Counted from the stretch's first letter, positions 50,084-59,527 are shown. The stretch is DNA of 64,000 bases from Candidatus Neomicrothrix sp. UBA814 (GCA_002296525.1 DBIA01000035.1:161601-225600), one strand, 5' to 3'. Program-made: numbers and translations. Notes: generated by a model not told the origin, from the letters alone.

Positions 50084-51691
50084 TTGACTCTGAACCATTA
50101 CGCGACAGAACAGTTCTCATCAAGCGAGGAAGATATTCTTCGCCGCTACTTCACGAACCTTGATCAACCTGTCTTTGCTTTAGTGAATCTGCCCGAGGTC
50201 GTTAAGGGCGCCTTGTTCGCCCGTTACAGCCGGACTCACAAAAGTTTGCGGCGCCTCTTTCTTGATGAGTTCGTAGAGGATCTTGATGTTTCTGGTGATC
50301 ACTCCATCGACGCCACCGTAGGCCTAGCGAAGGCAGAAGAGCTCTATCAACGCGTGTTTGTTGAATACGGCGACGATTCTGTGGCTCAACTTGGAGGGGT
50401 TCATCTTGCTTGTGAGCAGGCCTCCAACCTTCTGACGAAGGTGCTCGAGTGGGGTCGCCTTATGTCCTACTTGGAGCAGTCAACTCGATACCTTAGCTAT
50501 GACACAAGAATCGACGGACGTTACCGATACCATCGTGACCCCGAAATTTTAGGTTCGCCGATAGGCACTAAATACGTCGGCGAGATGGATCGAATTTTCG
50601 AAAGCTACGGCGAGCTCGTTCCACTGATGCAGGATTATTACCGGTCTGAACACGCCCAAGGGTCTGACATAGGTGATCTGGCTTACAGGCAAACTATTCG
50701 CGCTAAAGCCTTTGACGCGGTCCGTGGATTGTTGCCAGCCGCAAGCCTTTCAAACGTCGGAATTTATGGAACTGGTCAGGCGTATGAGGGTCTGTTGCTG
50801 AGGATGAGGGCGCACCCCTTGCCCGAAGCTCGATCTTATGCAGACTTGATGTTGCTTGAACTGAGAAAGGTGATCCCTTCTTTTCTTAGGCGCGTTGACG
50901 TAGCCGAGAGAGGCGTGGCGTGGTCAAGGTACCTTGAGGCTAACCAGAGTGCGATGAGAGAGTTTGCAGAACTTCTCACAAAAGACATACCCACAAATCC
51001 GGCGCCAGAGGTTGACCTGATCGACTGGGACCCGGACGGTGAGCGAAAGATGCTCGCTGCGATGCTGTACCCCTACACCCAATTACCTGAGACGCAATTA
51101 GTGGATCTCGTCGACGACATGACATCAGATCAACGACTCGACCTCGTGCGCCGTTATGTGGGTGAAAGAGGTAACCGAAGGCACCGTCCGGGACGAGCCC
51201 TTGAGAGACTGGACTACCGTTTTGATATCCTCGGTGACTACGGCGGGTTTCGAGACCTGCAACGGCATCGCCTCCTGACCATTGAGTGGCAGTCCCTAAC
51301 TCCTAACCATGGCTACGAAACACCCGAAGCAGTGATTCGCGCTGGATTGGGTGAGCGCTACTCCGGAGTCATGGAACGCTCAAGGTCTCTCTACGAGCTG
51401 CTCCTCCAGGACTTTCCGGATAGAGCTGGGTACGCGGTGGCGATGGCGTTCCGCGTTCGCTACATCATGCAGTTCAATGCTCGTGAGGCATTACACATGA
51501 TTGAGCTTCGCAGCCAGCCCCAAGGTCACCCGAACTATCGCCGAATCGCACAAGAGATGTATCAGCAAATCGCCACCAAAGCTGGGCACGGCGCTGTGGC
51601 TGAGATGTTCACGCACATTGACCTCAGTGCTGGGGAAGATGGGCGTCTTCAGGCCGAAAAAGCGCTTGAAGTGAAACGATCAGCTCAATGA
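50084..51691 (+). CDS. double-domain FAD-dependent thymidylate synthase-like protein
   Basis: A 535-residue protein made of two ThyX-like halves. The canonical ThyX signature (RHR-x7-S with SxxExSxRY) is split: the first half keeps R125, S128, E131, S133 and R135-Y136 (GRLMSYLEQSTRY) but no RHR, and the second keeps RHR at 404-406 and Ser414 with only a decayed ExSxRY. Normal ThyX is about 220-260 residues per chain, working as a tetramer with sites shared between chains. So a fused pair could build complementary sites, or the protein could have another role. The start is TTG without clear ribosome-binding site. It is co-transcribed with GNAT and NUDIX genes. Confidence 0.75.
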   Translation: MTLNHYATEQFSSSEEDILRRYFTNLDQPVFALVNLPEVVKGALFARYSRTHKSLRRLFLDEFVEDLDVSGDHSIDATVGLAKAEELYQRVFVEYGDDSVAQLGGVHLACEQASNLLTKVLEWGRLMSYLEQSTRYLSYDTRIDGRYRYHRDPEILGSPIGTKYVGEMDRIFESYGELVPLMQDYYRSEHAQGSDIGDLAYRQTIRAKAFDAVRGLLPAASLSNVGIYGTGQAYEGLLLRMRAHPLPEARSYADLMLLELRKVIPSFLRRVDVAERGVAWSRYLEANQSAMREFAELLTKDIPTNPAPEVDLIDWDPDGERKMLAAMLYPYTQLPETQLVDLVDDMTSDQRLDLVRRYVGERGNRRHRPGRALERLDYRFDILGDYGGFRDLQRHRLLTIEWQSLTPNHGYETPEAVIRAGLGERYSGVMERSRSLYELLLQDFPDRAGYAVAMAFRVRYIMQFNAREALHMIELRSQPQGHPNYRRIAQEMYQQIATKAGHGAVAEMFTHIDLSAGEDGRLQAEKALEVKRSAQ

Positions 51692-52164
51692 TGGAGGGAA
51701 CGCGCCTTGCGACGATCGCGGATCTACCGATCCTCGAAGGCTTCGCTGCATTAGCTGTCGCAGAGCAAGCTGAAAACCGGGGAGGATGGGTTTGGAGTCG
51801 GCGAGAAACACGGAACCCACCCTTTCGTGCAAGCCTGGAGTCCTCCTTTCATAATCCCGATGAAGAGATATGGGTCGGCCAGATTGATGAAGTTCCTGTT
51901 GGCTACGCAGCAGCCGGTGTGACTCTCCTACGAACCGGCGAACTCCTGGGGACGATTAGCGATATTTGGGTTGAGCCCGAAGCCCGTGAGGTCGGCGTAG
52001 GAGAGGCACTCGTAGAGACCGTGATTACCTGGTGCACTACACGAAAATGTGTGGGCATCGATTCAATGGCACTACCAGGTAACCGAGCAACTAAAAATTT
52101 CTTTGAAACTTTTGGCTTCAAAGCGCGACTCTTGACAGTTCACCGAACGCTGGAGCTCGATTGA
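51688..52164 (+). CDS. GNAT family N-acetyltransferase
   Basis: A 158-residue acetyltransferase of the GNAT fold. The core is ISDIWVEPEAREVGVGEALVETVITW, where VGVGEAL is at the acetyl-CoA pyrophosphate loop, followed by LPGNRATKNFFETFGFKARLLTVHRTLEL. The substrate is not readable. ATG overlaps the ThyX-like stop (ATGA), and the NUDIX gene follows directly, so the three genes form one coupled unit. Confidence 0.85.
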   Translation: MMEGTRLATIADLPILEGFAALAVAEQAENRGGWVWSRRETRNPPFRASLESSFHNPDEEIWVGQIDEVPVGYAAAGVTLLRTGELLGTISDIWVEPEAREVGVGEALVETVITWCTTRKCVGIDSMALPGNRATKNFFETFGFKARLLTVHRTLELD

Positions 52165-52572
52165 GTGACACGCCGTTCGATGCCAGCATGTTGCGTCGGG
52201 GGTATTGCACTGTGGGGCGACAAGTTGCTCCTAATACGCCGCGCTAACCCACCAGGGCAAGGATATTGGTCGATACCGGGAGGGCACGTCGAACCCGGAG
52301 AGACATGGCAAGAAGCCGTAGAGCGAGAAGTGTTGGAAGAAACTGGCTTGAGGGCGACATGTGGCAGATTTGTCGGTTGGGTAGAGCGATCAGCTGGCGA
52401 TAATCGGTACCTCATCGCAGACTTCATGGTCGAAGTGTTCGCACCTGAAACAGCTGCCGCCGCTGACGACGCCGCAGACCTTACATTCGCCGATGTGGAG
52501 GATATGAAGCTCTTAGAGTTGGCACCTGGACTCTTATCTTTTCTAAACGAGCACGGCGTACTAGCTAGTTAG
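52165..52572 (+). CDS. NUDIX hydrolase
   Basis: A 135-residue NUDIX protein. The Nudix box is complete: GHVEPGETWQEAVEREVLEE-TG from about residue 38, with the REVLEE metal ligands intact. It hydrolyses nucleoside diphosphates linked to another group, such as oxidised nucleotides or ADP-ribose; the sequence resembles the MutT-like and ADP-ribose pyrophosphatase group. GTG start is directly after the GNAT stop. Its end overlaps the convergent crotonase gene by four bases. Confidence 0.87.
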   Translation: MTRRSMPACCVGGIALWGDKLLLIRRANPPGQGYWSIPGGHVEPGETWQEAVEREVLEETGLRATCGRFVGWVERSAGDNRYLIADFMVEVFAPETAAAADDAADLTFADVEDMKLLELAPGLLSFLNEHGVLAS

Positions 52573-53327
52573 CGGCCCTTCCAAACAGGATCGCGCTTCT
52601 CAACAAACGCACGCGGACCCTCCTTAAAATCCTCCGTTTTGACGACTGTTCGAAAATGGTCCCTTGTTATCTGCCAGCCGTCCTCGTCGGAAACTCCATG
52701 GCTCTCAAGTACGACCTTTCTACTTTCGCGCACGGCGATAGGAGCGTTAACGGAAATGCGACCTGCCAACTCGTCAGCTGCAGCAATTACTTCGCCCGGC
52801 TCACAAAGTTGGTTAACTAGACCGAGCTCAAATGCTCGACTCGCTGGAATCGGGTCCCCGGTAAGTGCCATTTCCATCGCCACATTGCGTGCTAGCGCCA
52901 CAGGAAGGCGAAAGAGACCACCTGCGCCGGCAATAAGACTCCGCTTAACCTCGGGTATACCAAAGGATGCCGCCGGCGACGCGACGACCAGGTCACACGC
53001 TAGGACGATTTCTAACCCCCCTGCTAATGCGGGACCGTCGACGGCTGCGATAAGGGGTTTGGTGCGCGGGTACCGAACTAGACCAGCAAAGCCACCTCGT
53101 TCGGTCTCGATGCTTTTGCCGCTACTGACTGCCTTAAGATCTGCACCAGCGCTAAACACAGGGCCATTAGCGGCCAAGACGCCAACCCAAGCTGTGTCGT
53201 CGGCCTCGAAGGCATCAAGGTGGCTCTCCATCTCTGAAGAGACGTCATGATTGACGGCGTTACGCGCTTCAGGGCGGTCCAAAGTGAAGACCCGCACGTT
53301 GCCTCTCTGTTCGTAATTAACCGCCAT
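52569..53327 (-). CDS. enoyl-CoA hydratase/isomerase family protein
   Basis: A 252-residue crotonase, distinct from the 7.7-kb one. The oxyanion hole is in NGPVFSAGADLKAV and DGPALAGGLEIVLACDLVVA, and the following FGIPEVKRSLIAGAGGLFRLPVAL keeps a glutamate near the first catalytic position. Members act on short- to medium-chain enoyl-CoA. The ATG sits three bases after the stop of the upstream charged protein, so it is the second gene of that unit. Ribosome-binding site is not obvious. Confidence 0.85.
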   Translation of the reverse strand: MAVNYEQRGNVRVFTLDRPEARNAVNHDVSSEMESHLDAFEADDTAWVGVLAANGPVFSAGADLKAVSSGKSIETERGGFAGLVRYPRTKPLIAAVDGPALAGGLEIVLACDLVVASPAASFGIPEVKRSLIAGAGGLFRLPVALARNVAMEMALTGDPIPASRAFELGLVNQLCEPGEVIAAADELAGRISVNAPIAVRESRKVVLESHGVSDEDGWQITRDHFRTVVKTEDFKEGPRAFVEKRDPVWKGR

Positions 53328-53330
53328 TGG

Positions 53331-54791
53331 TCAATCCACCTCTTTGGTGACGTTTTCGCTGGGAGGTTCTTCGGGTGGCGCATCTGCTCCCTGGTCAGCC
53401 TCGGCTTCCGGAGTCTCTGCGTCATGGACCTCTGCTACATCTGCGTCAGATGACGACAATGCTTCTTCAGTGGACGTCGACACTTGTTCCTCGGTGGAAC
53501 TATTCGTTCGTTCGTCCGCTCCGCTGTCATCTGAAGAGGTGGCAGCTTCGTCTTTTGTGCCGTCCTCTGCCGTCTTGGCCCCCTTTTGTGGTTTGGGGCG
53601 ACGCTTCCCGCGTGCCTTTTCGACTGGCTCAATACCGAACTGTTTGGCGATGTCGGGAATGCGGTCCGAAACCTTGGTGATTAGATCTAATAACTCCTTG
53701 CCCGGATCAGGCGGAATGTGGGCAATAGCGACATACGGCCGGATCGGAGAGAATGCGACCGCTTCGAGGACAATTCCGATTCGTTGTTGACTGACATCAC
53801 CGCCAAGAGCTTGGTTAGCCTGGCTAGCCAAGCTTTCCGCTATGTCAGGAGGCAGGGGACTTCCGGCCTTAGGGGGGCGAGAACTTAACCGAAGAGCACG
53901 GACGACCCGTTCCTCCTTTAAGGCTTCCCTAATCTCGTCCTGCCATTTGACCTGGTCGGACTCAACGCGCTGACTGAGGCCCGAACGAATCTCATCAGCT
54001 AAGGCCCGACTTTCGTCGTCGCGGGCGAAATCCTCAGCAGCCACTATGACAGCTCTCAGGTCTCGAATATCGACATCCGCAATTGACTTGAGAGCGGCAT
54101 CAGCTCGATCCCGCCACTCTGCGACTTTGATCTGTGGAACCAGAGACTCCGCCAAAGCGAGTAAGGCGTCTGCTCGAACCGCCTCTGTGCCCTCTTCTTC
54201 GGCGCGCCGGTTCTGCTCCTCTATCTCCTTTCGGACAGCGGCAATGCCGCCTCGCGAAACCTGCTCGGCAATAACACGCTGCTCCTCGGGAAGTCCATCA
54301 ATTAGGGCTTTGCGGTGCGTACGCCCAGGCTTGAGCTTCTTCGGCTTGGGCTTGGAGGGAGTATCCGCCTTCGGTTTCCGAGGCTTGGCGTCCCTAGACC
54401 CTTTTCGACCTTTGTCGTCGCGCTCTCGACCGGCGCCTTTAGGTTTCCTCTCTTTGCCATCATTTCGCCGCCGGCCATCTCTTTTCTTTCCTGAACGACC
54501 CTTCTTAGCAAGCTGCGTGGTGACACCCTGAAATTCGGTGGAAGACCCAAGCAGCTCGATCCGTTCGTCATCCGGGCGTCCGCTCCTGCCCTTTGGTGGC
54601 AGTACCGCGGTGATGAAGATGCCGTCAATTTCGAAATCAGCATCTGCCCTACATACATCACCTACAGATGCACCGCTATAAAGCAGTGACCCATCAAGTG
54701 TTCCCTTAGGTTGTTTGGCGCCGGCGGCTCGCCAGGTCCAGATTCCGTCGTCGTTCTGACTTGTCAGTTCGACATCGATACGTCGGCTCAT
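53331..54791 (-). CDS. long charged protein of unknown function
   Basis: A 486-residue protein in four parts. Residues 1-90 form a small beta domain (WTWRAAGAKQPKGTLDGSLL, IDGIFITAVLPPKGRSGR). Residues 95-165 are a basic low-complexity tract with repeated K, R, P and G. A helical core (residues 170-400) contains SPIRPYVAIAHIPPDPGKELLDLI. The last 85 residues are acidic and Ser/Thr-rich. I recognise no family. The basic tract suggests nucleic-acid binding and the tail a disordered interaction segment. It diverges from the topoisomerase genes; GGAG lies close to its ATG. Confidence 0.6.
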   Translation of the reverse strand: MSRRIDVELTSQNDDGIWTWRAAGAKQPKGTLDGSLLYSGASVGDVCRADADFEIDGIFITAVLPPKGRSGRPDDERIELLGSSTEFQGVTTQLAKKGRSGKKRDGRRRNDGKERKPKGAGRERDDKGRKGSRDAKPRKPKADTPSKPKPKKLKPGRTHRKALIDGLPEEQRVIAEQVSRGGIAAVRKEIEEQNRRAEEEGTEAVRADALLALAESLVPQIKVAEWRDRADAALKSIADVDIRDLRAVIVAAEDFARDDESRALADEIRSGLSQRVESDQVKWQDEIREALKEERVVRALRLSSRPPKAGSPLPPDIAESLASQANQALGGDVSQQRIGIVLEAVAFSPIRPYVAIAHIPPDPGKELLDLITKVSDRIPDIAKQFGIEPVEKARGKRRPKPQKGAKTAEDGTKDEAATSSDDSGADERTNSSTEEQVSTSTEEALSSSDADVAEVHDAETPEAEADQGADAPPEEPPSENVTKEVD

Positions 54792-54933
54792 AATGCTCCG
54801 GGCTCTCCGGCTAGTCGGTTGGGAGGCGTCGGGGGAGAAACGGCCCCCTCGCTGGTCCCTAGGTACAGCACTAAACGTTACCGAAATGAATCGCCAGTGA
54901 CGCGCTTCTGATCTGATGCATTTTGTCGCCGAA

Positions 54934-54939
54934 TAACCT
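54934..54939 (+). promoter_or_regulatory. -10 box TAACCT of the topoisomerase operon
   Basis: TAACCT ends five bases before ATG 54945 with no ribosome-binding site. If the transcript starts there, the longer N-terminus is used; ATG 54996 (MPKAKAPD) has AGGAAG only two bases upstream. Confidence 0.45.
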
Positions 54940-54944
54940 CACTA

Positions 54945-57425
54945 ATGCTGTGCAGCGTCCTACCCTCGGCTCCACGGATAAAAACTCAGGAAGTTATGCC
55001 TAAAGCGAAAGCCCCCGACCAATTTGCTCGTGAGATCATCGAAATTCCCGTCGATGACGAGATGCGAGACTCATTCATGCCGTATGCGCTCTCGGTGACT
55101 ACGAGCCGCGCTATTCCAGATGTGCGTGATGGCTTAAAACCGGTTCAACGACGAATTTTATATGTCATGGCAGACCTGGGCCTTCGTCCGGCCACGCCCT
55201 TTCGAAAGTCGGCCGGCGTAGTTGGTGAAGTCATGGGCAAGTACCACCCACACGGGGACGGAGCGATTTACGAGGCTATGGTTCGCCTAGGCCAAAGTTT
55301 TTCTATGTCGGTACCGTTTGTCGATCCCAAAGGCAACTTTGGCAGCCTCGACGACCCGCCCGCTGCATACCGATACACCGAAGCTCGTCTTACTGAAGCC
55401 GCTATGGCAATGGTCGAAGATTTAGATGAAGACACTGTTGATTTCAGCCCAAATTTTGACGGTGAGCGCGAAGAGCCTGCCTGCCTCCCTGCCGCATTAC
55501 CAAATCTTTTAATTAATGGAGCGGCAGGCATCGCTGTGGGTATGGCAACCAACATGCCTCCGCACAACTTGGCTGAAGTTGCTGGGGTGATCGAGCACGT
55601 GTTAACGAAACGGCGGCCGAAGCCAACCGTGGACGAACTCATGGAGCATCTGGAAGGGCCCGATTTCCCGACTGGCGGCATAATTGTGGACGATGGAGCC
55701 CTAAGGGAGGCTTACCAGACTGGAAGGGGCACAATCCGTATCCGGGCGCGTGCAGAGATTGAGAACATTACGGCTCGACGACAAGGCATCGTGGTCACCG
55801 AATTGCCGTATGCAGTCGGGCCGGAACGAGTTCAGGGAAAAATTCGAGAACTCATAGCCGCCGGGAAATTGGACGGCATAGCCGCAGTGGTCGACCTTTC
55901 AGACCGCAATCACGGCCTCCGTCTGGTGATTGAGTGTAAAGCTGGAGTCGGCCCGCACTCTCTCCTCGAGAAGCTCTACCGGTTGACTCCATTGGAAGAA
56001 AGTTTTGGCATCAATAACGTCGCCTTGGTAGATGGCGTGCCGACGACGCTGGGCTTGTACGAGCTGTCTAAACACTTCATTGATCACCGACTCGACGTCA
56101 TTATTCGACGCGCCAACTATCGGCTTTCTAAAGCGCAGGACCGCGAGCACATTCTGCTCGGTCTGCTCCTAGCGCTAGACAACATCGATGAAGTAATTTC
56201 GATCATTCGAGGGTCTAAGGACGCGGCCAAAGCCAAGGCAAAGTTAACCAAAGAGCTAAAGCTCACTGATGTTCAAGCCACGCATATCCTCGATATGCAA
56301 CTCCGACGCCTGACTGCGCTAGAGGTCGACAAGTTGCGTTCCGAGCTCTCTGAGATTCAGGATGACATTGCTGAGTTAAAGAAGCTGCTCAGTTCGGAGA
56401 CTAAGCAACGGAACTTAGTTCGAGATGAAATCCGCGATCTGGTTGCTCGATTTGGGACGTCGCGACGAAGCACCGTCGTCAACGTTTCAGATTTAGTTGT
56501 GATCGAGGATGATGTCGTAGAAATAGAGGAAGAACTGTTTGAGGAATTGGGAGATCAGTCCACTCTCATAACGCTGTCGACGTCGGGCCTACTCGGCCGG
56601 CGGTCACCAGAGGACGAGTTCAAGGTAAAGCCAGGGCGCCATGATGTAGTTGCTCGAAGCCTCGAAACGAGCGCATATAACCCGGTCTTGGCAATTACTG
56701 ACCAAGGTAGAGTCCTAGCTGTTAAAGCCCGCGAAGTCCCCGAGATGGTAAGGGGAAGCCGGGGGGCTTCTGTTACCGAAATGTTCTCACTTGCGCGGGG
56801 GGAAAAGGTTGTCGGGCTTTTCGCAGACAGTGATGATCCTGTCGTTCTCGTTACTCGAAATGGGACTGCCAAACGACTTGACGCTGACAGTCTGAAGTCG
56901 CTCCGTAGTGGTAGTTCCGCCATCAACCTCAAAGCAGACGACCGTCTGGCCTCCGCCTTCAGGTGCAGCGAAGATACCGAAGTTGTGATCGTTGCTTCGG
57001 ATGGGCAAGCGTTGCGCACCGCATCGAAGGGAATCTCTCTTCAGGGCCCTGGCGCTGGAGGAGTGGCAGGAATGAAGCTCAAACCTGGATCAAGAATTCT
57101 TGCCGCGGGCCCTGTTGACTTCGGGACACTCATTGTGTTGGTTAGCGATGAGGGTGCAGTGAAAGTTACAGATGCTGCGGAAGTTCCAGCAAAAGGCCGG
57201 GCGACAGGTGGCGTTCGCACCGTTAGGTGGCGAGATTTTGAGACGACAGCCACGTTTGCTTGGGTCGGCCGAGGGCAACAACTAGCGGCCGTCGCAAGAG
57301 CGGCCGGTGACGACAAAAAGCTTGAACCGGTACCCGAGCCTCTCTCGTTGGATCCCACGAAGAGAGATAGCCAGACGGTTGCGTTGGACTATCGAGTTGC
57401 CTTGGTGGGGGAGTATCGGTTCTGA
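54945..57425 (+). CDS. parC: type IIA topoisomerase A subunit, ParC-like
   Basis: An 826-residue subunit that breaks and rejoins DNA. The catalytic pair is Arg143-Tyr144 in AAYRYTEARL. The winged-helix region reads KYHPHGDGAIYEAM; at the quinolone-determining positions it has Gly106 for Ser83 and Glu110 for Asp87 of Escherichia coli GyrA. The C-terminal propeller has no perfect GyrA box (MVRGSRGASV is the nearest), and TGGVRTVRWRDF is like ParC. An alternative start is ATG 54996. The B subunit follows with one base of overlap. The strand-passing reaction is certain; gyrase versus topoisomerase IV is inference. Confidence 0.88.
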   Translation: MLCSVLPSAPRIKTQEVMPKAKAPDQFAREIIEIPVDDEMRDSFMPYALSVTTSRAIPDVRDGLKPVQRRILYVMADLGLRPATPFRKSAGVVGEVMGKYHPHGDGAIYEAMVRLGQSFSMSVPFVDPKGNFGSLDDPPAAYRYTEARLTEAAMAMVEDLDEDTVDFSPNFDGEREEPACLPAALPNLLINGAAGIAVGMATNMPPHNLAEVAGVIEHVLTKRRPKPTVDELMEHLEGPDFPTGGIIVDDGALREAYQTGRGTIRIRARAEIENITARRQGIVVTELPYAVGPERVQGKIRELIAAGKLDGIAAVVDLSDRNHGLRLVIECKAGVGPHSLLEKLYRLTPLEESFGINNVALVDGVPTTLGLYELSKHFIDHRLDVIIRRANYRLSKAQDREHILLGLLLALDNIDEVISIIRGSKDAAKAKAKLTKELKLTDVQATHILDMQLRRLTALEVDKLRSELSEIQDDIAELKKLLSSETKQRNLVRDEIRDLVARFGTSRRSTVVNVSDLVVIEDDVVEIEEELFEELGDQSTLITLSTSGLLGRRSPEDEFKVKPGRHDVVARSLETSAYNPVLAITDQGRVLAVKAREVPEMVRGSRGASVTEMFSLARGEKVVGLFADSDDPVVLVTRNGTAKRLDADSLKSLRSGSSAINLKADDRLASAFRCSEDTEVVIVASDGQALRTASKGISLQGPGAGGVAGMKLKPGSRILAAGPVDFGTLIVLVSDEGAVKVTDAAEVPAKGRATGGVRTVRWRDFETTATFAWVGRGQQLAAVARAAGDDKKLEPVPEPLSLDPTKRDSQTVALDYRVALVGEYRF

Positions 57426-59479
57426 TGGCTGCTGCGACAAAAAGACCAAATGGAAAAGGAACGAGCGGGGGATACGACGCTAGTGACATTGAAGTTCTTG
57501 AAGGTCTCGAAGCTGTCCGAAAGCGCCCGGGAATGTATATCGGGGGAACGGGGTCCGGCGGGCTTACGCACTTACTGTGGGAAATTATCGACAACGGCGT
57601 TGACGAGGCAGCAGCCGGACACGCCAAACTTGTCGAGGTTATCTTTCATTCAGATAACTCTTATGAGGTGACCGATGATGGCCGCGGCATACCGATAGAC
57701 AAGAAAGATGGTGACATAACAGCGCTTGAGGTCGTATTCACCGAACTCCATGCCGGAGGAAAGTTTGGCACCGGCGCTTATGGAGCGTCTGGAGGCCTAC
57801 ATGGGGTCGGTGCTTCAGTGGTCAACGCGTTGTGCACCAAGATGACCGTGGAAGTGGACCGAAAGAGCGCCACTCATCGCCTTGATTTCAAGGATCAAGC
57901 CGCAGGACACTTTGCACAAAATGGTCGCTTTACCGCATCACATGCTCTCAAGAAAGTGGGGAAGGTGTCGCCTTCCCGTACTGGGACCCGGGTCCGCTTT
58001 TGGCCTGACCGAGACATCTTCGACTCGGAAGCCATGATCGATTACGAAGAGGTCCGGGAGCGACTTAGTCAGGTGTGTTTTCTTGTTCCGGGTTTAAAAA
58101 TCAAACTTTCAGACAAACGCAAGGGCGGGAAGAAAACTGCAGAGGAGTTCATTTCAAAGGGGGGCTTAGCGGACTACGTTGATTTCCTATCAGGCGATGA
58201 CGCAGCGGTGACAGGACTTGTTCGCCTCAATGGGAAAGGCGAATTTTCCGAAAAGGTTCCAGTTGATGGCAAGTTGACTGAAGTTATGCGTGAGTGTCAT
58301 GTCGACATAGCACTCCGTTGGGTTCAGAACTACAGCACCAAAATCGTCAGCTTCGTCAATACCATCCCCACGCCCGATGGAGGTACGCACGTCGCAGGCT
58401 TTGAACGGTCACTCACAGCTGCTGTCAATCAGGCAATAACAGCCGCCGACCCAAGAAAGCTGCGAAAACTCAGAGACGATGGCAAAGCTCAAAAAGAAGA
58501 TGTGCAAGAGGGTCTTGTCGCAGTGGTGAGAGCGGTATTTCCTGAACCACAGTTTCGCGGCCAGACGAAACGCGAATTAGGGACACCCGAAATACAAAAG
58601 ATCGTCGGCGGAGTCGCCCGTGATGGCCTAAAAGAATGGTTCGACGGCTCTGCTAAAGGATCCAAAAAGATTCACGTAAAAGCGATCCTGGACAAAGTGG
58701 CAGATGCGGTTGTAAACCGCGTCAGCACTAAGCAAGCCTTGGATACGCGGCGAAAAGCCGCACAACTGGGAAACAACGGACTGCCGGACAAGCTCTCGGA
58801 TTGTCGGCTCCACCCTGAGGGCGAATTGCTTATCGTCGAGGGGGATTCTGCTGCAGGGCCAGCTAAACGAGCGCGCGACAGTGCCTGGCAAGCGGTCTTA
58901 CCGTTACGCGGCAAGGTAGTGAATGCCGGCAAGGGAACCAAAAAAGCGGTACTCGACAATGCCGAGGCAACTGCACTCTTCACCGCGGTTGGGGCCGGAT
59001 CAGGGCCAGATTTCGATCTTGCAACTCGCCGTTACGACCGCTTGGTCCTGTTGGCTGATGCCGACGTGGACGGCAGCCACATCCGCTGTTTGGTTCTCAC
59101 ATTGATCTATCACTACATGTTGCCCATGTTGGAAAACGGCCATATCTATGCAGCGCAACCGCCGACGCACGCCCTGGTCATTGGCCAAGATAAGGAATTC
59201 GTATATTCCGAAGAAGAATTACTAAGACGCAGCGCCGAATTAGACGAAAAAGGACGGCGATACCGAATAACTAGGTTCAAAGGCCTTGGCGAAATGGATG
59301 ACGATGAGCTTCTTGAAACAACGCTTAATCCGGAAACACGAGTTCTGCGTCGCATCACAGTAGACGACGCTAAGAAAGCACAGAACGCCTTCGAAGTAAT
59401 GATGGGCGCACCCGTCGAACCCCGCAAAGATTTCATTATTAGGTTCAGCAAGGATTATGGGCACGCACTAGACGTTTAG
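57425..59479 (+). CDS. parE: type IIA topoisomerase B subunit, ParE-like
   Basis: A 684-residue ATPase subunit. The GHKL ATPase motifs are LLWEIIDNGVDEAAAGH, TDDGRGIPID and GGLHGVGASVVNAL. The TOPRIM domain has EGDSAAGPAKRARD and DADVDGSHIRC, with all metal ligands. The A and B pair with A first is the arrangement of the actinobacterial topoisomerase IV genes, distinct from the gyrB-gyrA pair near oriC. The ATG overlaps the parC stop (TGATG), so translation is coupled. No hairpin is visible after the stop. Confidence 0.9.
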   Translation: MAAATKRPNGKGTSGGYDASDIEVLEGLEAVRKRPGMYIGGTGSGGLTHLLWEIIDNGVDEAAAGHAKLVEVIFHSDNSYEVTDDGRGIPIDKKDGDITALEVVFTELHAGGKFGTGAYGASGGLHGVGASVVNALCTKMTVEVDRKSATHRLDFKDQAAGHFAQNGRFTASHALKKVGKVSPSRTGTRVRFWPDRDIFDSEAMIDYEEVRERLSQVCFLVPGLKIKLSDKRKGGKKTAEEFISKGGLADYVDFLSGDDAAVTGLVRLNGKGEFSEKVPVDGKLTEVMRECHVDIALRWVQNYSTKIVSFVNTIPTPDGGTHVAGFERSLTAAVNQAITAADPRKLRKLRDDGKAQKEDVQEGLVAVVRAVFPEPQFRGQTKRELGTPEIQKIVGGVARDGLKEWFDGSAKGSKKIHVKAILDKVADAVVNRVSTKQALDTRRKAAQLGNNGLPDKLSDCRLHPEGELLIVEGDSAAGPAKRARDSAWQAVLPLRGKVVNAGKGTKKAVLDNAEATALFTAVGAGSGPDFDLATRRYDRLVLLADADVDGSHIRCLVLTLIYHYMLPMLENGHIYAAQPPTHALVIGQDKEFVYSEEELLRRSAELDEKGRRYRITRFKGLGEMDDDELLETTLNPETRVLRRITVDDAKKAQNAFEVMMGAPVEPRKDFIIRFSKDYGHALDV

Positions 59480-59527
59480 AGGCCAAATTGTACGAACGCC
59501 CATAAGCCACATTATGTAAACTCTACT

